Positions 51,001 to 63,990 of a DNA stretch of 64,000 bases are shown one piece after another. Numbering within the stretch: position 1 is the first letter of the stretch; each line of letters begins with the position of its first letter. The translations under genes were made by a program, and so were the position numbers. Below the pieces are notes generated by a model. The model saw nothing but the letters and a program-made list of their open reading frames with translations. It was not told the origin of the DNA and did not search any database. This DNA comes from Strigops habroptila (taxonomy: Eukaryota > Chordata > Aves > Psittaciformes > Psittacidae), in NCBI RefSeq assembly GCF_004027225.2, contig NC_044302.2:35603449-35667448 (forward strand), in the 5' to 3' direction.

Positions 51001-54000
51001 CCCTGTGGAGTAGGGACTGTCAGACTGTGTACATTCACTATGCATTCAAAAACTTTTAACCATGGCAGTGTAAGGCACTATGTAAGTAGGAATGCAACAC
51101 TCTTTGCTTTTAGGGTTAGAATGTATGAAAACAAATTACCTGAGAAGACTTCACTTTGAGAAGACCCTCAAGACAGTAAGTAATGATATAGGGAGGACAA
51201 AATCACTCACCCCTAGAGTTCATTGCAAAATTGCAGCTTTTAGCATCTTTGGGGAAAGAAATCCGAAAGAGGGGATGCCAACTGAGAAGGAGCGTTCCAG
51301 ATTGGTTTCTCAGCTGTACAATTCTTCCTTCTAACTTCACACACCATCTTGCATCTTAAATCCGAGGTCACCTTGTGTAGGCTTGAGGTTAGAGACAATT
51401 TTTTCACATGTTCTTCATGACTGTTAAGCAAAATATAGCAAGGCATTCTTACACAAAAGGCAGCAGTATAATATGGCTTTGGAGCTCTTCTTAGTCCACT
51501 ACACTTCCTTACCTCCATTCTCACTCACAGCTAACATTTTCAGAGCACCCACTGAAATAAAATCTGCTGTCTTTCTCTGATGCTTATCTGATTGCAAACA
51601 CTGCTAATGTCCAAATGTTCAGTTTCGTCTGGCAGCAGAAAAGTCAATTACTGTTTCCAGATCAGATATACTGGGCACTGCAAGATTAAAAGCACCTTGT
51701 ATTCAGAAATATACTTTTACATATCAAACTTAAGTTCCATTTTGCCTTTTCCTAGCAGTAAAAATGGGAATATCATGCTAGAAGTGTGAAATCCTTCAAG
51801 TACCCATAGCACAAACAGTAAATGCTTCTTGCTTTTGCATATGCAAGATGATGCACAGAGGAAAACTCAAAATGTTAACAGAGAAATTTAATCTTCAAAG
51901 TTGTTTATGTCACTCTAAACCAGTTATTTACAGCACTTATGTGGCAGAATCTTTGTTATCTAAATATCTGTGTATTCAGATCTGAGCAAAAACTTTTATT
52001 GGCAAGCTAGGGCAGCTGTCGAGAACGGAGAAGAATGTGATTAACACTAAGGGGAGGAAATATGTCCATGCCCCTATGAGACTTAATGTATAACTGAAAT
52101 ACAGGTGAGTTCTGTTCTTTTTCAAGTGTATTTTGCATCTGGGAGATCTTGTATTTGCTTCTCCCTGAATGTTTATTTTATTCTTGCACATTGACAACTT
52201 GCAGTGTCAGTTGCTCTACTCTTGATTATATAACGTACTTATACATTCAAATAATTTTCATTCTTTCAATTTTTGTATGTATGTTGTTCTTTCTAATCTC
52301 TCTGCTGAGACTTATCAACTGCTAGGTTGACACAACCGTTCCTGATGCCAGCACATATGTATTTGCATAACCCTGAAAAAAAGTACAAGGAGTGTTACTG
52401 GTTTGCAGTACAATCCAAAGTATGTCTGATTTGTTTATTTCTTTATTGTCTTAATTCTGTCTGTTTATTACTACCTCTATGTGTGCACATCTATCATACA
52501 TGAAGCAGAAATAAAACAATAAAATGTCAGCTATCTTATCTTTCTTCTCAGACAACCTCACTGAATAAAAGTAGTCTTGAAGGAAAGTTAAATCACATCC
52601 TGTTGGTATCATACCCTTGCCATTCTCATTTTTGTGACTATTTGATGACATTATGTCAGTAAAAGTTGCATTTTATGAAAAAGAAAGTTGAGTTTTGATT
52701 TTTATCTTTTTCTATGATGGTTTTGCACACTGGCTTTTGTCGATTTTTCCATGCAGGCTGCCATGGCAGTTTGGATTCTTGCAAAGTAGCGCTGTTCATA
52801 GATTTTGAAACTGCAGAACATGATAATTAAATCCATGGCTCCCTGTATAGTCTGGTTTTCTGCTGCATAAAACTATCAAGTTTTCCTATGGATTCATCTC
52901 TTTTTTGCTAAATACTGCATTGCAATTATGTGATCTGATGCAGTGTAGGTTGACACTTGGTAGACTTAGATTTATGATGAATTCCTACAATCTTAATCCT
53001 GGCCAGGACGATATTTTCTGTGCCTCAAGTGGTTGTTAAGCAGAATCTGTCTGATTGCCAATATACATATTAACTTTCTGTTATACGTTTGTTTGATGTC
53101 ATCATGTTAAAAGATGTCGGCAAAAAATGTATTGTCAGATGTACTTGTGATTAAAAAGTGTAACTAGTTCTTTGAGAAAGCAAAAATAGAAAGATGTTTT
53201 GAACCTTTGAAACACTGAGTGACATGGACCTGTGGAATATTGATGTGCAAAACACACAAAAGCCTTTATCTTCTCAAAAAAACAGTTATTAATCATATTT
53301 TCTCTATTTACTATCATTAGTCACTGACAGACATACAATTAAATATTGTCAATCTTCTTTGTAAAACAAATTCAGAGTATTTTGAAGCTTTACAAGGTCA
53401 CTGGAAAGTACTTGGCTCACAGAACTGGCAGTGTGATGTCGGATCTTTAACTGAACCTAACACTTCAGATGTGTCTCGTCAGCACTGAAAAGAGAGGATG
53501 TAACACCTTACTTGACCTGCTGGCAGAGCTTTTCCTAATGCAACCCAGGTTGCCTGGCCCCCATGACAACAACCCTTATTCCCAAAGCCTTAGGCTTTGC
53601 ATCTCCCCTGGTAGTATTCTTATTATTGATTTGGGTTTTTTTGTTTGTTGTGAGTTTCTTTGGTTGGTTGGTTTTGGTTTTATTTTGGGTTTTTTTGTCT
53701 GATTGCTTTTTTTAGATTATGTTTTTTTTCTCTTATTTGAAGCTGTTCCCCTGGATTTAAACTAATCTACTGAACACCTGACTGAATCAGAATCCTCTAC
53801 CTAGTTCTCTGTTATAGGGATGTGACACGCCTCTACCATTTTCATAATGCATCTTAACAGTGACTTTAATGCTATTCTCAGCCAATAGCATTTTTTCACC
53901 CGCCCCCAGATATTTTAATTTTGACTGCACAAGTTGGAGGAACTGAACAGAATTCTGTAGGGTGTTCACAGTTTCCAATTGTACTATTGCACATAAAATG

Positions 54001-55906
54001 TAGCCAGAGAGTTTAGATGATGATACGTGCCCGTGGGACTCAGCATATTTGAACAGATTTATATTTTACATAAACATTAATTCAAAATTTATATCTAAGC
54101 ATGTCTGTATTGTATGTTGTTTGCAAGCTCTGTTAGCGTGCAAAGTGATTATATAGATGATTATAGGTATGTGTGAGAAATATATGCTACAATTCCTTTT
54201 AGCAGTCAGAAAGATTCACTGTGGTTTTAAGGTCAGAAAGCATCAATGTACTATTGAATCAATCTAGCCACCTTTGTAGGATAGGTCATGGAGTTTCACT
54301 AAGGCTTTCCTATGTTTGGTGCAACAACATGTGGTGGAACAATGGAGTATCTCCTAGAAAGGTGAAAATAAAATATTCTGCAATGGAAATGGAATGGAGC
54401 AGAGGAGAGGGGTTTCTTTGAACTGAAAAATCTTAAATCAACACAGGTTTTAGTCAAGTTAGGTTCATGCATAGATGGGAATATCTTATGGTGCCTTTCA
54501 TGGGTGTAATTATTTACATGGCTTTTACTTTACATTGACACGTATAGCACAAATTCAAGAACAGTAATGTACAAAACAGCGTTTAAGAAGGACGACAGTC
54601 TCTGCCCAGGGAAACTCCCTGTCCACTGGAAAGGCAGAACCCACAGGCACATACATCAAGCAGACAAGCATGGGTGTTTAGAGGCCATGGGCTCTAAATA
54701 CCACAAGTCATCTGGGATCTCTTTAATGCATTTTGGGTGTGTGTATAGAAATATAGTCATGGCTTTCGTATGCAGTTTCAGAAGTTCTGTGTTTCTATTG
54801 GTCAGTGGTAGTCCTGCTCATGTTTTCCTGTTGTGTTGCTTTTCTTTTGGTGTTCTACAACTTGATCACCATAGACCAGAAAATGTGAAAATAATGTGTT
54901 TTGCGGCTTCTGTGGGATGGAAGGCAGCATGCATAACAAAGGCCATAGGTGGTAAGATAGTAGGCACTGGGAAGTATTTTGTGAAACAAATAAATGTTAG
55001 GAGAAAGGAAGAACAGAAACAATAGTATCAAATTAATTTTATCATAAAGCCGTTGCCTGTGCTCAGTTGTCAGATTCTGAGTTTTGTTTTTCCTTAGTCA
55101 TAGTAGTACATTGACTTCTCTCAGCTCCTCTGGACTTAAAACTTAAGGAGAAGAAGATGGAGAAGGGAAAGGAGGTCACAGACTTCAAGACACATATGGT
55201 GTCTCATTTGGCCAATGATTTAATGTTTAAATTCATTTGCAAAGGACCTCTGACATATTATTCAGCAGCTTCAATTCTAAGTTGAAAGTCTCTTGCAAGC
55301 CATTCTTATGTTACATATTATGTCTTAATAGGGAAATAAGGAACTCTTATTTCTAGAACTGTTAATGTTAATAAGTCTGTGCTTACAGTTAGCAGTTTTG
55401 ACTGACTTTTCTGCATTCTCTCCTGAAAAGCATTTGTGTAATTGGAGATTTAAGATTCTCTCATTTCCAGATCTTCCCGTAACACCAAGATAGAAGTTTG
55501 GGTTTCCACAAGTGAAATGAAGCACCCAGTCCTTTCTAACTTCAAATACAACACTAATTTCCAAACATGAAGCTCAGTCTTCTGTGCATCAGCTGTCAAC
55601 TGGAGCATCTATATCATAAAAGAAGTGCTAAAACATTTGTTCTGGAAAAAACTTCCTGTGTCTTAGTCCAACACTCTACCATTTTTTACAGTCTCACCTT
55701 ATAACCCTTTTCATCTGTCAGTCATATTCCATTTTAAAATGGGTTCAGCTTTTTGTGCCATTGTTTCTGCTAGAAGCTCAATCAAAACCTGATTCCTTCC
55801 GTGGTTAAATCTGCCTAATTTGTGACCTAAATCTAACTGGAGTCATAATATGCACCTTGGATTTTGAACTTTCCTTTCTTACTCATGAAACTGAAAATCT
55901 TTAACG
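48097..55906. other. Intronic, no gene seen
   Basis: Almost 8 kb of AT-rich DNA without a recognised CR1 or exon. It holds an A-run near 50299-50313 and a G/T tract at 53629-53700. A 152-codon plus-strand open frame (54567-55025) has no recognised domain and is within chance expectation. Confidence 0.55.
53629..53700 (+). repeat. G/T-rich tract (TTTGG-like)
   Basis: Low-complexity run of T with GGG and GG units, including three TTGG units in a row. It creates a false Gly/Phe-rich open-frame end. Confidence 0.8.
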
Positions 55907-56690
55907 ATGGGGTGAATTGAACTTGGCTAGGTGCAAGGTGCCCACCAAACTGCTCCATCACTCTCCCTTCTCAACAGGATATGGGGAAAAAAAATCCAAT
56001 GAAAACCGTGGGGCTTGGGATAAGGACAGAGAGATCACTTACCAGTTACTGTCATGGGCAAACCAGACTCGACTGGGGGAAATTAACTTTATTTATTGCC
56101 AATTAATAACCAAGCAGGATAGTGAGAAGTAAGAAACCTCTAAAAAATAGCACCATGCCCCCATTTTCCAAGGTTCAACTCAAAGAGTCGTGGTTAGTTC
56201 ATCACATGTTGTCCCTGCTGCTCCTTCCTCCTCACTCTCTTCTCCTGCTTCAGCATGAGGTTCTTCCCACAGGAGACAGTCCTTCACAACCTTCTTCAAC
56301 GTGAGTTCTTTCCATGGGCTACAGTTCTTCATGAACTGCTCTAGTGTGGGTCCCTTCCATGGGGTGCAGTCCTTCAGGAACAGGCTGCTCCAGCGTGGGT
56401 CCCTGCAGGGTCACAAGTCCTGCAGCAAACCTGCTCCAGCACGGGCCCCTCTCTCTACAGGGCCACAGGTCCTGCTAGGTGGGGTCACAGCCTCCTTTGG
56501 GCATCTCCCTGCTCCAGCATGGGGTCTTCCCCAGGCTGCAGGTGGATATCTACTCTCTATGGACCTCCATGGGCTGCAGGACACAGTCTGCCTTAGCCTG
56601 GACTGCACCATGGGCTGCAGGAGAACCTCTGTTTCGGTGTATGGAGCACCATCACTCTCTCCCTCCTTCTTCACTTGACCTTGAGTTTGG
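55907..56690 (-). mobile_element. Truncated solo LTR, same family as 10.2-11.3 kb, antisense
   Basis: Read on the minus strand this shows the same module order as the upstream LTR: 'ctccagc / ctgcagccc' modules, a reversed AATAAA (TTTATT at 56092-56097), 'ccagtaactggtaagtgatc' and the 3' end near 55907. Homology is lost beyond about 56690, so roughly the first quarter of the LTR (start of U3) is missing or too diverged. The copy carries more indels than the upstream one. No internal retroviral genes are beside it. Confidence 0.78.
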
Positions 56691-59475
56691 ATTACTCCTA
56701 TTTTTGAAGAACCAGTTGCACTGATCAGAATAGTTTCTGGGCAGGTGTTTCTTCCTGAGAGACAAAGTTAAAAAAAACTAAAAGTGCCTTCAGCAAAAGA
56801 AAAACAAACAAGAATGTCTCAGTTGCTTCTGTTTGGTTGCTGGAAAAATACAGGTGCATGCAGAAATGTTTAGAATTTCAAAAATACAAAAATGTATTGT
56901 TTATCACATTAATAAAATATCTTGAAACGTTATCTGAAATAATAGCTAATAAATGCCTTTTGATGACATATGCACAATTAACAGTATTTGTACATAAAAA
57001 AATTGAGCCAAACTTCTAGTTTCTGAGAGCAAACAGTCACTATGGATATATTGCAAAAATTAGTGCAGAAAAAGCTATTACTGAAATGGCCGAACCAAAC
57101 ATATTTGAAAGTATGCTTATATTTCCAGTGAACGAGAGTTAATGCAAGGCATAGACCTTAGGCAACAGTAGAGGTCAATTTCTTCTTTGTTAGGTAGCAC
57201 TATTTAAAGGAAAGAGCCTGATAATAAATGGCAGCTTTCTACCAGTACCAAGAAATTTAATTTTGTTTGTTATTGGCCTAGAAAAAAGCTTCCAGAATGG
57301 CAGAGTGTAGCAAAACAAAAGAAATGTTTCGGCTTTGCCTGAAAACACAGAAGAACACAGGCTTCTCCGGAATTGCTGCACAGTTTGAATCTTCTCCCAG
57401 AAATCTTCCCAAGAAATGCAAGCAACCTAAATAAGGATTAAGTCTACTTTTTATGAATTTATTATGTTTGAGACAGAGTTAATGATTCATATAAGTCACT
57501 AAATTAAAAGATTAAGTCTCCCTTTATTATTTTGGCTGCCTGATGGCATCAGAAAGAAATTATCATAATAAGTTAAATACAGTTCAGTAAAAGCTGATAG
57601 AACCTCAAATTGGAAAAAGTTATGTATTGTACTAGGGTATAAATGATGCATAGGAAGGACAGTCATTTTTGTTACCCCCTTAACATGCTTAAATATAGGT
57701 ATTTATTTTGGTGTCTCAGGATCTTTGTGGCTGAAAAATGATCAGAAACACATGCTTGGATTTAATGTAGAAATACAGAGCCAAGTGCTGGATTCGCAGT
57801 TTTCTTTCAATCTACACAGTGTAGAGAAAAATGGGAAATGTATGCCACATCATGAACTGGTTGCTCACCATTTTCCAGTTGCTTTGCAAATTCATGTCTT
57901 AAGTAGAGATGTGATGTGAGGGTGAGGAGTTCATCCATCCAAATTTTTGTGGTGTTCTGCCAACTCATGTAAGTCTATGTCCCTGATGGAATTTTCACCT
58001 AAAACCCCTGCCTGTCTGCCTGAGACATGCACAGAATTTAAAACATGGTAGATAAAAGGTTGCAGAGTCTAATCAGTTACCTAATTAGTGGTGAACAGTA
58101 TTAATTAGAAAATGTTTTCTGGTTGTCTGGTTCACTTCTGCTGCCAAATATAAGAGAACGGTTGTTAGAGAAACCCTGTGAAATGGTAGCTGCTGTAATT
58201 CAAGTTAAATACCTTTTGTTGTTGTAATGAGAAAAACATGAATAAGATGATCAGGTACAATTGATTACCATATACAGCACTATTCCCTTTTTAAAATGGA
58301 CCCAGAGACAACAGGGAAAACAGCTAACCTCTTTAGTCCTGATGATTTACTAGACAGAAACATGCATTGTCACGGTTATCATGAGGAATTTGGTAAGCAG
58401 TGAAAATGTACGCTATACCGAAAATCCTTTCTGTAGCCTTTTTCACACAGTTTAGTAACAAAAACTTGTTAAAAGGATGTTTGTTCCTAAGAGAAAGTGG
58501 TTTGGAAAAGAGAAGGCTGGTAAAAATACAACGCTTTTTTCCTTCCTGTAGTATGTTGAGAGAAATGAGTTGACTTGTCTGTGAATTCAGTTACAAAAAA
58601 GAATTAAGTGGCTGGCAAGGTCTGTTCAGGTAATAAAGACTTACCCAAAAGCAGAGTATAAGAAAAAAATAATAGTCTTGGTAGTATTTATTAGTTGATT
58701 CCAGTTGATAGCTGGTGAAATGATGTGTGCACTGAAGTATTTTAAAGAATTCTGGTATTTTTCTCCTTATCTAGCTTGGGGAAAAGGGTATGTTGCTCAG
58801 GTACATAACTTTGTCTTGGCAGCACTTTTGGAGCAACTAGAGATAAGAAAGTAAAATAGATTGTTTGTCAGAAAAAAATACAGATCATCCCCTTTTCCCA
58901 GAAAATGGTTACATGGAATTTATAAAAAACAAAATCTGCATATGTAGTATAATAAGAACATAAACCATGAATTACATTGTATATATTTTCAAATTCCCAT
59001 TTTCAATCTATTGTAAATTGTAATGCATGGTTGAGGAAGGGGTAGAGCAATTTTAAAGGCTTCTGTGCAACAAGTTGCGATCTCTGTTAGTATCTTAACA
59101 GACTAATTTTATACATGTAAATCTCTTCTTCTGAAAATAGATGAGGTTTATCTAGACATATTTCATGGTATTTAACAAACAAGCTTTTTTTGTCCTGCTT
59201 TTGAAATTGGATATTTTTTCTTTTTACCAGCATATTAGTATATTAGTATAATGTGTTAACAATGAACAAAGACTGTCAGGAATGTATTCAAATGGCTTGT
59301 TGATAAGGCTTGATTTGCCTGGTAAATTTCAGCAGTTAGTGTTCCCAATTAGCTGTGATCACAGATATCTTACAAGATAAGCTAGCATTAAGCAGTAACT
59401 GCAAATTAATATGGAAGATCAATGTGGTTTTGTACTTTTGTGCTTAAAGCTATATCTATATTTATGGATTTGTGA

Positions 59476-59501
59476 TTTTTTTTTTTTTTTTTTTTTTTTT
59501 T
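59476..59501 (+). repeat. Poly-T tract (26 T)
   Basis: The longest mononucleotide run in the window. No retrocopy or SINE body with matching target-site repeats is seen beside it. Confidence 0.95.
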
Positions 59502-61109
59502 GGTATGAGTGCTGGATACTCGGTGTATTCTCCAGGGTCATAGATTAATGAAATAACTAGAGAAAGTGGGTACATAATGCTTTTAAGCAAAGTTATTATA
59601 TCTTTGTTTTTGAAAACACAAGGGTAGCGAAAAACAATACAAATAGAGATAACTTTGCTGCAAATATAATACTTGTCATCAGTTGCTGCATTAATAAAGC
59701 AGCTAGAAAGAGAAAATGCTAGTGTTTTGTTGCCTTGTGGTTGTCTGTTCAGGCACTACAGGTGATGTGGTGTATGACTGTGTAAGTGTTTCAAAACTAG
59801 TATTTCAAAATCACTTCCAATTTACCAATTTGCTTAATGTCTATTTGAAGTATTTCTTACATGTCTTTTCTGTGTTTTCTTTTTTTTCCCTTTCTTTTAA
59901 AAAGTGTGTTTATTATATGCCAGTCACTACCCATTGATGGTCTTGCCGTAGCCTTACTGTAGCCTTGTGTAATGAGCTTCTTGAACTAGCAGCTTTAAAA
60001 AAAAAGTACATTTATAGATGGCAATCAGTAGTGAGTCTTCTAGTGTAAAAATTAACTCAGTTGTTTGCTTTTGTCTTTACAGTAACAAGATTGAGAAAGA
60101 ACATAGGTTTATTCTAGCCATTGTCTGTAGAACCCCTGGCATGTGGAGCCGAGATTTGTCTAGGACTATCAGATCCTCTTGTCTTCTCATCATGCTATGA
60201 GTGACTTACGGCTACTGTAAGATTCATTCTTTCATTACCTTGTCAGGAAAGCTGTAGTTGATCAATAACAACAAAATCAATGGCAAAAGCAGTTCCCTTT
60301 TTATTTAAATGTTACGTGAGCTTGAAACTAAACAATATGGTTGGCATAGAAAACTGACATTTACAGGATGGCAATAGGTAGGTAAAGACAGGGCAAGAGG
60401 GCAAAATTTGCCTATCATATCTGTTGTTATTAGAATATCAAGTTAAAATGGTGTGATTTTTACTTACATCTTATTCTTAACTTGTGCAAGAGAGGCGGAT
60501 GGGCTTCAGGGGGAAGATTATAGGCAGCCCATTAAAGGTGGATTGATACTGATACTATTTGCATTCTTCTTTAAAAGTTGGGGTTTTTTTTTCAGCTTAC
60601 AGAATGTGTTTACTATTACATGAAGAGCAGGAAGATGTTCTTTAAGGATGGTGATTTTTCAGGTTTGTTTTGGCATACCTTATTTAAATAAATTTGTTCA
60701 CTTAAAGTTGGCCACATTAGCATCTGTCAGACTGCGGACTGCTATGTTGCACGACAGAGGTGTGTACAGTTGGCATAGGCCTGTTTAGGTGGTATCTTAG
60801 TGAAGGTGTCATGAGTTATGCTCACGTGCAAGCATGAGGTTTGATACTTTAGCTTGATGCAGGTGCCACAGATGACTTATTTTGTGTGGATTTTTTCTCC
60901 TCAGTTGCTGAATGTGTAACATTTGAAATGGCATTGGATGTAACAAGTCTATACCACTTTTTTTTCACACTTACCACTTTTGATGATGCATTGAGCTTTA
61001 AAAAATTGACATCACTGTTCATTCTGGTTTCAAGTTTTGCATCTTCTCTAAGATATTCATGATTAAGCTAAGCTGGGAAAAAAGACAGAAAAAAAAAAAC
61101 CCTAAGCTA

Positions 61110-61490
61110 TTACCAGTTCTTCATTTTATTCTTTCCTGTACTATTTTTCACTTTCTAACCTTGAAAAGCAATACAGTTTTTCTCAAACTTTGCTTGCATT
61201 TTTCTCTCCAGCTTTTTTTCTCTTCTGTACTTCTTTGCTGTTTCATGTTGTTTCCGTAAGCGTGTCTGCATGTTTTATCTTTGCTGCTCCTTCTATTCTG
61301 AAGTCCTTTTTCTTTCTTTCTTTCTTACTAGCCAGCTCTTCATTTGGCATGTCTCCTGGCCCACTCCGCGTGTTCTACCACCCGCTCCTCTCACCACCTT
61401 GTCTTCATTTGCCTGTTTTCTCGCTTCAGCATGCTTCCCTTCCCAGCTTCCCTCAACATCTCGCCATCTCTGCCTATCTCATCTCCACAT
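61110..61490 (+). repeat. Pyrimidine-rich stretch
   Basis: About 380 bp strongly biased to T and C on the plus strand, with (TTTC)n at about 61309-61326. It yields Phe/Leu/Ser-rich false open frames. Confidence 0.7.
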
Positions 61491-63438
61491 TTATAGATAA
61501 ATATAGGTACATGTACACATGTCCTTCTCAATTTCCCCATTTGGAATGGCTTCTTTTTTTTCAAAGCTCTGTCCTCCCTGTGTTGTTACTTCTTCTGCTT
61601 TGAATGGTGGTATGCTAAGGGGAATTTCCCTGGTGCGTGTCCTACCACACAAGGTGCTTTCCCAGCATGGTTTCATCATGCATGACATGAAGAGGCAGAC
61701 GATAGAGGTCCATGATTTTTTTTGCTATTGGCTATATCAAGAGAGTATCAAACACTGCTCCCTGATAGATATGTGGAAACCCTCTTATTCATGGGGGTAT
61801 GGCATCTTGGTGATACTTCTACTGCTGTTGAGAGTCTTGAGAAGAGACTGCTGTGATCTTCATTCACCAAGTCATTGCTATATAGGCTGTAATACTTAGA
61901 AAGGGTGGAAGCAATTTCTCATAACCACTGGGAATTACTATGATAGTTGCCTATATAAAGCTTCCTTGGTGATCAGAGTTGAAAGAAAACACCTTCAGGT
62001 CATGTTTCACCTGGCCTGTTCCAAATGTCCTAGGATGGAATGAATCAGGTTACAGAACTACCCATTTCTCTTTCTTAACTGCAAAGGGGATTTAGATGGT
62101 TATCGGGGAAGTAAATACAAACATTTGATCAGATGAGTTTTGCTCCTTGTTTTTGTACAGGCTCAGATGGAAAGAAGAAAATTGTATTGAGTCAGACAAG
62201 TAATTTGAAGGCCCAGAAAAAGTACTCAGCACTTCTCTTAGCCTCGCAGACTGTTATGCAAGTGGGGAGATAAAGCTAAGGTAGAGTAAGACTGTGCTGA
62301 TGTGACATCTGATGAGTCTGTGAATAAAGAAGGATTTCTCAAAAGCTCTGTGTTTTAACAAGAGCTGATGTATATATTGTGAGGAGTTTACAACCTAATG
62401 TCTTAGCTCCTGGTCTTTGCAATACCACGTCTTTCTAAATTACCTTGAACTGACTTTGTTTGCCTTTCACTCTTTTTTTTCTCTTTGAAGAGAACTAATT
62501 CCCTGGTTGCACTTGAGGATTGTCCTCCAGGTTAGGCTGAGAAGAAAATTCATCTGAAAAGTGCCCAGCTAACTTTGAGCTATTCTGTTGATGCTCCCAA
62601 AGGTTTAAACTGGTTTGTCAGAATACATTGTGCTGATGGCTGACATCGTATGTGCATGGCCAAATTCTTCCTGATTGTATAACCCCTTCAATCCCTTTAA
62701 CTCAACTAGAAGGTGAAGAGTTGGTTTGTTCTAAAACTAAGATATGCTAGAAAAGTAAAGGCTTTAAAAAGTCAGCAGGACAGCCAATTTTGGAAGTGTC
62801 GCCATATGCTAAACTTTTTCTAGTGCTCAGTGAAATGGTCTTTACAGGGAAACCTTAGGCATTTTCAGCATACACTCAGGTCATGTTAGCTGATGAAGAA
62901 AGCACTGAAATTGTCTATATTTTTCAGCAATATCAGTTTATTTTATGAGATACTACTTTTCCTGCAAAGCTTGGTGGTTTAGAGTGTCATGGCTAAAATA
63001 GTATTATTCCTCTTAAAATTACTGTATGGAGTATTATTTTCACTTTATTAAATGAACATTACTTGAAATAACTAAAATAACTATGGAGTCCTTTTTTTAC
63101 TTGGGTTGTTTTGGGGGTTTTTTTGACTCATGCATAAATTTCTGAAATAGAACCAGAACAGCAATTTTTCATTGTAGTGCTTTGTAACACTGCAGAAGTA
63201 TTTGAGTAAATGGAAATAATTTCAAATTACTGCTGTGTACTGCCCATTTCTAGTACTGTGGACTACAAATATAACCTTGTGTGTTCATTTTTAATAGCCC
63301 TTACAAAATTAAGTTTTTGAGCATGAAAAAACAGAACACAACAATAAACCTCTAAATCAAAACTTCAGAAGCAATTGAAAGAAAAAAAAAAAAAGGGGGA
63401 AAAAAAAATTATTCCAGCCTAAAGAGTGTGAGCCTGCT

Positions 63439-63990
63439 CTAGGCAATCATATTGTAAATAGCTGCATTTTGTACAGTTCCTGTGGCTGAAGTGGTCGTGG
63501 TTACAAATGGTCCATGTAATGGTGAACTTTCAGTAAGATCAAGAAGGTTCCCTTTGGGGATTGTTAATGCAGTGGTCGCTGCAAGATGGGAAAGCAGTCC
63601 CTTGTCATGGCCAGTGTCAGTGGCAGCACTGCCCATAAGGCAGGGCAGACTTTCATTTCCAGTCCTTCCATCGGCAGGAGGCTGCACCTTTCTCCTCCCT
63701 GGCGCTGGCCATGCTGCATGATCTCCTCTCCTCTTCTCTGCGCAGGGGGTTGGCAGACCGTGCTTCTCACATGAGCTCACCCTCTTCAGATGCCCTCTCC
63801 TGACTGATGATGTTTCAGACTGATGGATGCAACCTGCTGGCCGTGGAGTAATGGAATTACAAAACCAGACTTTTTCTATTAGTAATCTCCTCTCTTCTTT
63901 TACTTCAGTAGAAGCAAGGAACTTCCATTTATGATAGCCAGTGTTTTTCATTATTGGACGACCTACACTGTTATAAATTGAGCACCCAAA
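63439..63990 (-). other. Unassigned minus-strand open frame at the window edge
   Basis: A continuous frame of about 180-190 codons on the minus strand. It enters near the right edge, where an in-frame TAG lies just inside the window, and ends with TAG at 63439-63441. The first ATG gives 170 residues. It is locally GC-richer than its flanks, and the product has a basic middle (RRGHLKR, EKRRGDH) and a Thr/Ser-rich C-terminus (TTTTSATGTVQ). I recognise no family, signal peptide or membrane segment. It could be a terminal exon of an antisense or nested gene, a lncRNA exon, or chance. Overlapping plus-strand frames (79 and 62 codons) and a plus-strand acceptor-like AG at 63744-63745 mean the strand is not settled. 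Confidence 0.25.

Larger units (their letters stand above)
56691..63437. other. Intronic, low-complexity tracts, no gene seen
   Basis: AT-rich intron with a 26-T run at 59476-59501, a pyrimidine-rich stretch at about 61110-61490 and a G/T tract at 63091-63124, then A-runs at 63379-63409. No exon or CR1 is recognised. Open frames of 126-137 codons at 61190-61899 come from the pyrimidine-rich stretch and its flank. Confidence 0.55.

Noticed and set aside
54567..55025. 152-codon plus-strand open frame
   Set aside because: It has no recognisable domain and AT-rich codons with no splice context, and its length is within chance expectation for 64 kb.
56301..56678. 125-codon plus and 87-codon minus open frames
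   Set aside because: They fall inside the second LTR copy and repeat the same modules.
61190..61899. 137- and 126-codon plus-strand open frames
   Set aside because: The first is Phe/Leu/Ser-rich and produced by the pyrimidine tract. The second overlaps it partly and shows no domain.
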